Origin: Pusillimonas sp035515275
GTDB lineage: Bacteria; Pseudomonadota; Gammaproteobacteria; Burkholderiales; Burkholderiaceae_B
Reading direction: 5' to 3'
DNA: 41,208 nucleotides
NCBI RefSeq assembly: GCF_035515275.1
Contig: NZ_DATJBQ010000127.1
Span: 1-41,208 of the forward strand
In this document: one piece after another, positions 7,896 to 14,922 of the stretch
Numbering within the stretch: position 1 is the stretch's first letter
Layout of the letters: each line of letters begins with the position of its first letter
Position numbers and translations under genes: made by a program
Notes under the pieces: model-generated
Told to the model about the DNA's origin: nothing
What the model saw: the letters and a program-made list of their open reading frames with translations, nothing else
Database searches by the model: none

Positions 7896-8776
7896 TGCCG
7901 ATTCGCGACTGGGTTGCCGCCCTGACCATCATCTTGGCGTGGGGCGTCAACTTTGTCGTGATCAAATGGGGGCTGGACGAGCTCCCCCCCTTTCTCCTGG
8001 GCGGTCTGCGCTTCCTTTTGGTTGCACCGGCCGTTTTTTTTGTGCCTCGCCCGGCTGTGTCGTGGCGCGTGCTGATCATGTTTGGCATGACGCTCAGCTT
8101 CGGGCAGTTTGCCCTGCTGTTCACCGCCATGACAGTAGGCATGTCGGCCGGCCTGGCTTCGTTGGTGCTGCAGTCTCAGGCGTTTTTCACGGTACTGATC
8201 GCGGCCTTGTTCCTGGGCGAGAAAGTAAGGGCTCATCATGTGCTGGGCATGCTGGTGGCGGCGGTAGGCCTGGGCCTGATCGAACAGGGGGCCTACGCCG
8301 GAAACGTGACTCTGCTGGGATTCGCCCTGACGCTGGGCGCGGCGTTGAACTGGGCCTGCGGAAACATCATCGTCAAGACCGTGGGCAAGGTCGACATGCT
8401 GAGCCTGGTGGTTTGGGGGGCCCTGGTTCCTCCGATTCCTTTCTTCATTATGTCGTGGGTGTTCGAAGGCCCCGAGCTTATTTGGCACAGCCTGGCAAAC
8501 ATCAGCCTGGCGGGCATCGGTGCGCTGTTGTACCTGGCCCTGGCGGCAACGACTCTGGGCTATGTGTTATGGGGCCGCCTGCTCAGCAGGCACCCGGTCA
8601 GCAAGGTGGCTCCGCTCAGCTTGCTCGTGCCGATCGTGGGGCTGCTTTCCGCCGCTGTGTTGCTGGGCGAACGCATGCATCTGCTGCAATGGTTCGGGGG
8701 GCTTATTGTGATGACGGGGCTGGCGATCAACCTGATGGGTTCGCGTGTGCTGAACCTGCTGCGCACCTTACGCTAA
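7895..8776 (+). CDS. EamA/DMT-family metabolite exporter
   Basis: 293 residues and about ten membrane helices in two EamA repeats, typical of drug/metabolite transporters. The N-terminal ILAWGVNFVVIKWGLDELPP and the later LALAATTLGYVLWGRLL are standard repeat motifs; the closest characterised relatives export amino acids such as O-acetylserine and cysteine, though the true substrate here is unknown. The ATG at 7895 shares its A with the dctM stop (TGATG); a GTG three bases earlier is possible. Position suggests cotranscription with the TRAP genes. It ends 57 bases before the aminotransferase gene with no convincing terminator; a weak hairpin (GCCCTT/AAGGGC, 8797-8820) lies in that gap. Confidence 0.87.
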   Translation: MPIRDWVAALTIILAWGVNFVVIKWGLDELPPFLLGGLRFLLVAPAVFFVPRPAVSWRVLIMFGMTLSFGQFALLFTAMTVGMSAGLASLVLQSQAFFTVLIAALFLGEKVRAHHVLGMLVAAVGLGLIEQGAYAGNVTLLGFALTLGAALNWACGNIIVKTVGKVDMLSLVVWGALVPPIPFFIMSWVFEGPELIWHSLANISLAGIGALLYLALAATTLGYVLWGRLLSRHPVSKVAPLSLLVPIVGLLSAAVLLGERMHLLQWFGGLIVMTGLAINLMGSRVLNLLRTLR

Positions 8777-8833
8777 AATCGTGGCTTTATCTTGTCGCCC
8801 TTCCGTAATTAGGTAAGGGCCTTCGGAGCAATC

Positions 8834-10027
8834 ATGAAATTCGATCAGTCGGGCGTTGACGCGCTTATGGAAATTACGGCTCGGCCGGAGCTCGTGTTTG
8901 TACGAGGCGAGGGCTCGTGGCTTGAAGACCATAACGGCAAGCGCTATCTGGATATGATGCAAGGCTGGGCGGTAACCTGCCTGGGGCACTGCCCCGCGCC
9001 TCTGGTCGATGCCATTACCGCGCAGGCCAAACTGCTTATCAACCCGTCGGCGGCGTTTTATAACCAGCCCTCCATGGATCTGGCCAAGCGCCTTGTGGCC
9101 GCCTCGTGCTTTGACCGCATATTTTTCGCCAACAGCGGTGCCGAGGCCAACGAAGGCGCCATCAAGCTGGCGCGCAAATGGGGCCGGCTCAAGCGCAACG
9201 GCGCTTACAAAATCATTACCTTTCAAAACGCCTTTCATGGGCGTACCCTGGCCACCATGTCGGCGTCCGGCAAGCCTGGCTGGGACACCCTGTATGCGCC
9301 ACAGGTCGAAGGCTTTCCCAAGGCGGTTCTCAATGACCTTGACTCGGTCAAGGCGCTTATCGATGACCAGACCGTAGCGGTCATGCTTGAGCCTGTGCAG
9401 GGCGAGGCAGGGGTCTTGCCGGCCACCACCGAATTTATGCAGGGGCTGCGCGAGCTGACCAAGCAGCACGGGCTGCTGTTGATTGTCGACGAGGTTCAGA
9501 CCGGTATCGGTCGTACCGGCAAAATGTTCGCCTATCAACATTCGGAGATCGAGCCCGACATCATGACTCTGGCCAAGGGCATTGGTGGCGGGGTGCCGCT
9601 GGCGGCCCTTTGCGCGCGCGAAGAGGTCAGCGTGTTCCAGCATGGCGACCAGGGTGGCACATACAACGGCAACCCCCTTATGACGGCCGCCGGCATTGCG
9701 GTGTTTGACGTCATCAATGCGCCGGGCTTTCTTGATTCCGTCAACGAGCGCTCGCTGCAACTGTCGACCGGCCTGCTGGCCTTGTCGTCGAAGTGGGGCA
9801 TGAAAGGCGAGCGCGGCGTGGGCATGTTGCGCGCCTTGCTTATGGACCGTGACGACGGCGCAGCCATTGTCGACGCCGCACGTAACCGCAACCCACAGGG
9901 CCTGCTGTTGAACTCGCCCCGTCCCGACGTGCTGCGCTTCATGCCGGCGCTGAACACCACCGCCGATGAAATCGACCTGATGTTGTTGTGGCTGGACGAA
10001 GTGATTGGGCAGGTGCGTTCGGCCTGA
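8834..10027 (+). CDS. argD: Class III PLP aminotransferase, acetylornithine aminotransferase type
   Basis: 397 residues. This family transfers the amino group of N-acetylornithine (or succinyl-diaminopimelate, ornithine or related omega-amines) to 2-oxoglutarate in the cytoplasm, for arginine and lysine synthesis. Visible motifs: NSGAEANEGAIKLARKW binds the cofactor phosphate; IVDEVQTGIGRTGKMFA contains the Asp that contacts the pyridine nitrogen; TLAKGIGGGVPLAA contains the Schiff-base Lys at about residue 247. CGGAG lies 6 bases before the ATG. No other arginine gene is nearby, so a related omega-aminotransferase role cannot be excluded; the gene symbol is the best family match rather than proof. 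A strong terminator follows. Confidence 0.82.
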   Translation: MKFDQSGVDALMEITARPELVFVRGEGSWLEDHNGKRYLDMMQGWAVTCLGHCPAPLVDAITAQAKLLINPSAAFYNQPSMDLAKRLVAASCFDRIFFANSGAEANEGAIKLARKWGRLKRNGAYKIITFQNAFHGRTLATMSASGKPGWDTLYAPQVEGFPKAVLNDLDSVKALIDDQTVAVMLEPVQGEAGVLPATTEFMQGLRELTKQHGLLLIVDEVQTGIGRTGKMFAYQHSEIEPDIMTLAKGIGGGVPLAALCAREEVSVFQHGDQGGTYNGNPLMTAAGIAVFDVINAPGFLDSVNERSLQLSTGLLALSSKWGMKGERGVGMLRALLMDRDDGAAIVDAARNRNPQGLLLNSPRPDVLRFMPALNTTADEIDLMLLWLDEVIGQVRSA

Positions 10028-10036
10028 TCCGCAAGC

Positions 10037-10062
10037 GGGGCGCAAAGCGCCCCATTTTATTG
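10037..10062 (+). terminator. Rho-independent terminator after the aminotransferase gene
   Basis: GGGGCGC (10037-10043), AAA loop, GCGCCCC (10047-10053), then ATTTTATT. Compact stem and T-rich tail ten bases after the stop codon. Confidence 0.85.
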
Positions 10063-10082
10063 AGGCCGGATTAAAACCGAGC

Positions 10083-10116
10083 AGGCCGCCGTATGCGTGA
10101 ACGTTAACGGCGGCCT
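10083..10116 (-). terminator. Hairpin terminator after malate synthase G
   Basis: A perfect 10-bp stem, AGGCCGCCGT (10083-10092) with ACGGCGGCCT (10107-10116), and a 14-base loop. Read on the minus strand it lies 21 bases past the glcB stop and is followed by GCTCGGTTTTAA, a modest T run. Confidence 0.65.
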
Positions 10117-10137
10117 GGCGGTTTTGTGGTCTGTGGG

Positions 10138-12297
10138 TTAACGTGCTTTGGCCACTTGACGCCAATGATGCAGCAACGGCTCGGTGTAGCCGTTGGGTTG
10201 ATCGATGCCTTTAAAGACCAGGTCGCAGGCCGCCTTGAACGCCACCGAGGCTTCGAAGTTCTGGGCCATGGGCTGGTACAACGGGTCGCCCTGGTTTTGC
10301 TTGTCGACCACGGCCGCCATGCGTTCAAGGGTTTGCTGAACCTGTTCGCGCGTGACAATGCCGTGGTAGAGCCAGTTGGCCATATGCTGGCTGGAAATGC
10401 GCAAGGTGGCGCGGTCTTCCATAAGCCCGATGTCGTGAATGTCGGGAACCTTGGAGCACCCCACGCCTTGGTCGACCCAGCGCACGACATAGCCCAGTAT
10501 GCCCTGCGCGTTGTTGTCGAGCTCTTGTTGAATTTCGCGGGCCGACCAGTTGGTGTCGCCGGCAACAGGTATGGTCAGAATCTTTTCAAGCAACGGCTCG
10601 TTCTTGCCTTCCATGCCGCGCTGAATCTCTTGTACGTCTACCTGATGGTAGTGCAGGGCGTGCAAGGTGGCCGCAGTGGGCGAAGGTACCCACGCGGTGT
10701 TGCCTCCGGCCTTGAGGTGACCAATTTTTTGCTCGAGCATGTCGGCCATGAGGTCGGGCATGGCCCACATGCCCTTGCCGATCTGGGCGCGACCCCGCAA
10801 GCCGCACTCAAGCCCGGTCTGGACGTTATTGCGCTCGTAGGCGTCTATCCAGACACTGCGCTTCATGTCGCCCTTGCGTACCATGGGGCCGGCTTGCATT
10901 GAGGTGTGGATCTCGTCGCCGGTGCGGTCGAGAAAACCGGTATTGATGAACGCCACCCGCTCGATGGCCTGGGCGATGCAGGCCTTGAGATTGACGCTGG
11001 TGCGGCGCTCTTCGTCCATGATGCCCATTTTGAGCGTGTTGGGGGCTAGGCCCAGCAGCTTTTCAACGCGCGCAAATAGCTCGGTGGCAAAGGCCACCTC
11101 GGCCGGGCCGTGCATTTTCGGCTTGACGATATAGATGGAGCCCGTGCGCGAGTTGCCTTTACGTTTAAGGTCGTGCATGGCCGCCAGTGAGGTGACCACG
11201 GCGTCGACAATACCTTCGGGGGTTTCATCGCCGTGCTCGTCGAGCACCGCGGGGTTGGTCATCAGGTGGCCGACGTTACGAATAAGCATGAGCGAGCGCG
11301 ACGGCAGGGTTTGCTTTTGGCCGTTCAGGTCGGTGTAGGGCCGATCGGGGTTAAGCGAACGAGTAAAGCTTTTTCCATCCTTGCTGATCTCTTCGGAAAG
11401 CGTGCCTTGCATCAGGCCCAGCCAGTTGCGGTACGCCAGCACCTTGTCCTGGGCATCGACCGTGGCGACCGAGTCTTCGCAGTCCATGATGGTGGTTAAT
11501 GCCGCTTCAAGGACAATATCTTTGATGCCTGCGTTGTCCTGGTTGCCGATGGGGTGGTTCTTGTCGATCTGGATCTCGAAGTGCAGACCGTGATGGCGAA
11601 ACACCAGCGCCTCGGGCGCTTCGGGCCGGCCACGGTAGCCCAGCAGCAGGCTTGGGTCGGTCAGGCCGGTCGAGTCGCCGCCCGAGAGCTGTACCTGCAG
11701 CTTTCCGTCTATGACCTGATAGCTGTTTGCCTCGCTGTGCGAACCTTGTGCCAACGGGATGGTTTGATCGAGAAAGCGGCGAGCGTATTCAATGACTTTG
11801 GCGCCTCGCGCCGGGTTGTACCCGCCCGCGCGTGTGGCGCCGTCCGCTTCGGAGATGGCGTCGGTACCATACAGCGCGTCGTACAAGCTGCCCCAACGGG
11901 CGTTGGCTGCGTTCAACGCATATCGTGCGTTGGTAATGGGCACGACAAGCTGTGGCCCCGCCTGCTGGGTAAACTCGACGTCGAGGTGTTCGGCGCGAAC
12001 CGTGACGCTGGCCGGCGCGTCTTGCAAATACCCGATTTTGCGCAGAAACGCCTGATAGCCTGCCGCATCTTTGACGGGCCCCGGATTCTTGCGGTGCCAA
12101 TCGTCGATTTCGGTTTGGAGGCGATCGCGTTCGGCCAGCAAGGCGCGGTTTCTGGGCGCGAGCTCGTGCATGAGCTCGTCAAAGCCCGACCAGAACGCGG
12201 TGGAATCAAGACCGGTGCCGGGCAGGGCCTCGTTCTGGATGAAGTCGTAGAGTTCGGTGGCTACCTGTAGTCGCTCGCAACGCGTTCGGTGGGTCAT
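10138..12297 (-). CDS. glcB: Malate synthase G
   Basis: 719 residues, the length of the monomeric G isoform (form A is about 530). It condenses glyoxylate with acetyl-CoA to give malate, completing the glyoxylate shunt or glycolate use. Family stretches include RWGSLYDALYGTDAI near residue 135, LEAALTTIMDCEDSVATVDA around 265, the catalytic-region MHGPAEVAFATELFARVE near 390 and the C-terminal WVDQGVGCSKVPDIHDIGLM. CGGAG lies about 8 bases before the ATG on the minus strand. It is a single-gene unit ending in the hairpin at 10083-10116. Its partner, isocitrate lyase, is not in the window, but the shunt's regulator aceK is at 20441-22288. Confidence 0.96.
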   Translation of the reverse strand: MTHRTRCERLQVATELYDFIQNEALPGTGLDSTAFWSGFDELMHELAPRNRALLAERDRLQTEIDDWHRKNPGPVKDAAGYQAFLRKIGYLQDAPASVTVRAEHLDVEFTQQAGPQLVVPITNARYALNAANARWGSLYDALYGTDAISEADGATRAGGYNPARGAKVIEYARRFLDQTIPLAQGSHSEANSYQVIDGKLQVQLSGGDSTGLTDPSLLLGYRGRPEAPEALVFRHHGLHFEIQIDKNHPIGNQDNAGIKDIVLEAALTTIMDCEDSVATVDAQDKVLAYRNWLGLMQGTLSEEISKDGKSFTRSLNPDRPYTDLNGQKQTLPSRSLMLIRNVGHLMTNPAVLDEHGDETPEGIVDAVVTSLAAMHDLKRKGNSRTGSIYIVKPKMHGPAEVAFATELFARVEKLLGLAPNTLKMGIMDEERRTSVNLKACIAQAIERVAFINTGFLDRTGDEIHTSMQAGPMVRKGDMKRSVWIDAYERNNVQTGLECGLRGRAQIGKGMWAMPDLMADMLEQKIGHLKAGGNTAWVPSPTAATLHALHYHQVDVQEIQRGMEGKNEPLLEKILTIPVAGDTNWSAREIQQELDNNAQGILGYVVRWVDQGVGCSKVPDIHDIGLMEDRATLRISSQHMANWLYHGIVTREQVQQTLERMAAVVDKQNQGDPLYQPMAQNFEASVAFKAACDLVFKGIDQPNGYTEPLLHHWRQVAKAR

Positions 12298-12485
12298 GTG
12301 TGGCTCCGGAAAAGAGGGGGTTCATGTGACGGCAACAGTGTTCCGTTACGATGTTTAGCGGTAGTATGAACTGCCGGCTTGGCGGGCTCAACTGCCACCC
12401 GGTTAAAGGACTTTATACTTTTTTTGATGTAATTATTCCTCTTTACTGCACTTAACTGCCAAGATCATTCGAAGGAGCAGGCGTC

Positions 12486-12770
12486 ATGAAACGTGTACAA
12501 CGTGTCGGCGCAGCATCGGCATTACTGTTGCTGGAGGGGTGGACGGCTGCCAAAGGCCGAGACGCCCTGCAAAAAACCTATGTGTTCAAGAACTTCAACG
12601 AGGCCTTCGGGTTCATGACCTGCGTGGCGTTGCAGGCCGAGAAACTCGACCATCACCCTGAATGGTCGAACGTCTACAATCGGGTAGAGGTCACCCTGAC
12701 GACTCACGATGTCAACGGCGTGACTGAACGCGACGTCGCCCTGGCTTCGTTTATGGATCAACTCGCCTGA
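12486..12770 (+). CDS. phhB: Pterin-4a-carbinolamine dehydratase
   Basis: 94 residues, a whole small PCD-family protein. The enzyme dehydrates 4a-hydroxytetrahydropterin to recycle pterin cofactor. The active-site signature EKLDHHPEWSNVYNRV (about 52-67) followed by TTHDVNGVTERD matches the PCD motif with both catalytic His residues and the downstream His and Asp. AAGGAG precedes the ATG by 9 bases. No phenylalanine hydroxylase gene is beside it, although that is the classic partner; PCD-like proteins without it have been proposed to act in other pterin pathways. AMP nucleosidase follows after 23 bases, so the two are probably cotranscribed; the reason for the pairing is unclear. Confidence 0.9.
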   Translation: MKRVQRVGAASALLLLEGWTAAKGRDALQKTYVFKNFNEAFGFMTCVALQAEKLDHHPEWSNVYNRVEVTLTTHDVNGVTERDVALASFMDQLA

Positions 12771-12793
12771 GTGGCAGGCATGTCGGAGCAAGC

Positions 12794-14293
12794 ATGTCCG
12801 AATCCGTCGGATTTTTAGGCCCTACGTTAACCCCCCTCTTCAAGCCGTTCAGGGGCTTTCGCGACGCCGACCAGGCGGTTGAGTGCCTGGTCGAAATATA
12901 CGAGCGAAACACCGCGTTTATCAGACAGGCGTTCGACGACTACGCGCACGGGCGGGTGGTTCCGGGCCAGCGTGTCAGGGCGTGCTACCCGGCGGTGCGC
13001 ATCAAGGTAAGCACCTACCAAGAGGTCGACAGTCGCTTGTCATACGGGCACGTGGTTGAGCCCGGCACCTACATCACAACCGTTACCCAACCGCGTCTGT
13101 TTGCCAGTTATTTAAAAGAGCAGATCGGCCTGCTGCTCGAGAACCATGGTGTGCCCGTGGAAATCGGCGAGTCTGATACGCCCATACCCCTGCATTTTGC
13201 CTTCAACGAAGGCGAGTACGTGGATGCGGATCATACGACTGATCTGGGCAATGTCTTGCGCGATCATTTCGATGTGCCCAACCTTAAAATAACCGACGAC
13301 GCCATTGTTAACGGCACCTGGCAGGGGCGTCACGGCGAACCCGAGCCGCTGGCGCCGTTTACCGCGCCGCGCGTCGATTATTCCTTGCATCGCCTGCAGC
13401 ACTACACCGCGACCGCGCCCCGGTATTTTCAAAATTTCGTCCTGTTCACCAATTACCAGTTTTACATCGATGAATTTTGTCAGTGGGCGCGCGATCAGCT
13501 TGCCCGGGGCGAAGGCGGGTATACCGCGCTGGTGGAGCCGGGCAATGTCATCACCGAAAAAGGCGCGGCAGGCAAACCGGGCGGGCCGGCGTTAAGTCGC
13601 ATGCCGCAAATGCCTTCGTATCACCTGATGCGCGAGAATCACACCGGCATCACCTTGATCAATATAGGCGTTGGGCCTTCCAACGCCAAAACCATCACCG
13701 ACCACGTGGCCGTGCTGCGTCCCTCGGCCTGGCTGATGCTGGGCCATTGCGCAGGCCTGCGCACCACGCAAAGGTTGGGTGATTATGTTCTGGCCCATGG
13801 CTATGTGCGTCAGGATCACGTGCTCGACGAAGACTTGCCGGTGTGGGTGCCCGTGCCACCTCTGGCCGAGATACAAGTGGCGCTTGAACAGGCCGTGGCC
13901 GAGGTCTCGGGGCTTTCGGGCTGGGAGCTCAAGCGCATCATGCGTACCGGTACGGTCGCCAGCATCGACAACCGCAACTGGGAGCTTCGCGACCATGACG
14001 GGCCGGTCAAAAGCCTGTCGCAATCGCGCGCGATCGCACTTGATATGGAGTCGGCCACTATCGCAGCTAACGGTTTTCGCTTCCGGGTGCCGTATGGAAC
14101 CTTGCTGTGCGTCTCTGACAAGCCCCTGCATGGCGAGCTGAAACTGCCCGGCATGGCCAGCGATTTTTATCGCCGCCAGGTGTCGCAGCATTTACACATT
14201 GGTATTCGAGCGCTTGAAAGCCTGCGTGAAATGCCATCGGCCCGGCTGCATTCACGCAAGTTGCGCAGCTTTCTGGAAACGGCCTTTCAGTAG
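12794..14293 (+). CDS. amn: AMP nucleosidase
   Basis: 499 residues, close to the roughly 480 of characterised Amn. The enzyme cleaves the N-glycosidic bond of AMP to adenine and ribose 5-phosphate and so controls the adenylate pool. An N-terminal family domain (roughly 1-190) precedes a nucleoside-phosphorylase-like catalytic domain in which GPSNAKTITDHVAVLRPSAW and MLGHCAGLRTTQRLGDYVL are characteristic; MESATIAANGFRFRVPYGTL contains the Met-Glu pair that contacts the ribose in this fold. AMP nucleosidase is separate from phosphorylase in not needing phosphate as nucleophile. The gene ends convergently with the SET gene, with a GC hairpin between. Confidence 0.94.
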   Translation: MSESVGFLGPTLTPLFKPFRGFRDADQAVECLVEIYERNTAFIRQAFDDYAHGRVVPGQRVRACYPAVRIKVSTYQEVDSRLSYGHVVEPGTYITTVTQPRLFASYLKEQIGLLLENHGVPVEIGESDTPIPLHFAFNEGEYVDADHTTDLGNVLRDHFDVPNLKITDDAIVNGTWQGRHGEPEPLAPFTAPRVDYSLHRLQHYTATAPRYFQNFVLFTNYQFYIDEFCQWARDQLARGEGGYTALVEPGNVITEKGAAGKPGGPALSRMPQMPSYHLMRENHTGITLINIGVGPSNAKTITDHVAVLRPSAWLMLGHCAGLRTTQRLGDYVLAHGYVRQDHVLDEDLPVWVPVPPLAEIQVALEQAVAEVSGLSGWELKRIMRTGTVASIDNRNWELRDHDGPVKSLSQSRAIALDMESATIAANGFRFRVPYGTLLCVSDKPLHGELKLPGMASDFYRRQVSQHLHIGIRALESLREMPSARLHSRKLRSFLETAFQ

Positions 14294-14296
14294 CGC

Positions 14297-14317
14297 CGCC
14301 GGCACCGGGTGCCGGCG
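14297..14317. terminator. GC-rich hairpin between convergent amn and SET genes
   Basis: CGCCGGCAC, loop CGG, GTGCCGGCG: a perfect 9-bp stem filling the gap between two convergent genes. No T run on either side, so it is a probable bidirectional terminator only by position. Confidence 0.5.
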
Positions 14318-14320
14318 CGC

Positions 14321-14914
14321 TTAGAGCTCGAGCAGCCGGCTTACTTTTTCTTCCAGCTTGCACACCCGTTTTTTGAGTTTCTTGTGCTTTTTGCGCAGCT
14401 TTGCCAGTTGCCGGCTTGTTGTGTCGGTATCGGCGGGGGCTTGGGCGTCAGGCTCGGGCAGCGCCAGCATGGTTCCCCGGCAATTATCGCTGCCGCAAAG
14501 GCAGCCATATTGAGCCTGCAGTTTTTTGGTGATTTTACCGTCCATGACCAGGCCGTAGTCGTAGAACAGCTCTTCGCCCTGGGCGATGTCGCGAAGCGCC
14601 ATGACATAGACCCGGGTACCGGCGGCGTTTTCTTCGGTTTCGCAGTTGGGGTCGCACGAGTGATTGATCCAGCGCGCGTCGTTGCCCCCCTTGCCGCCGT
14701 CTATCACCTTACCGCTGCTTAACGAAAAATAAAACGTATGAAAGGGGTCGTCGGGGTTGACCGGATGCCGCTCGTCGGCTTGTTCAGGCGTGATCCGCGC
14801 ACCGATATACTCGATGATGCGGGTGCCGGCGGGTATGTCACGCGCGGCAAACACACCGTTGCCGTGCAGCGGTGAGCGTTGCACGATATGCCAGGGCTGA
14901 TTCTTTGTGCTCAT
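14321..14914 (-). CDS. SET-domain protein lysine methyltransferase with post-SET zinc site and coiled-coil tail
   Basis: 197 residues. SET enzymes transfer a methyl group from S-adenosylmethionine to protein lysines. Seen in order: GNGVFAARDIPAG (18-30) and EYIGARI (35-41) of SET-N, the cofactor and knot motif ARWINHSCDPNC (80-91), and GEELFYDYG (113-121) with the catalytic Tyr. Then comes CLCGSDNC (138-145), which with Cys91 reproduces the post-SET zinc site of eukaryotic histone methyltransferases. Residues 165-197 are a Lys/Leu/Glu heptad stretch, probably a coiled coil. The gene starts 8 bases after topB on the same strand, so the two are almost certainly cotranscribed. The target is unknown; the Lys-rich tail of TopB is an obvious candidate, which is inference. 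Confidence 0.88.
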   Translation of the reverse strand: MSTKNQPWHIVQRSPLHGNGVFAARDIPAGTRIIEYIGARITPEQADERHPVNPDDPFHTFYFSLSSGKVIDGGKGGNDARWINHSCDPNCETEENAAGTRVYVMALRDIAQGEELFYDYGLVMDGKITKKLQAQYGCLCGSDNCRGTMLALPEPDAQAPADTDTTSRQLAKLRKKHKKLKKRVCKLEEKVSRLLEL

Positions 14915-14922
14915 GCTTAGGG

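Noticed and set aside
8768..10165. 465-codon open frame on the minus strand opposite the aminotransferase
   Set aside because: The plus-strand aminotransferase has clear PLP motifs in the same interval; the antisense product resembles nothing and crosses two terminators.
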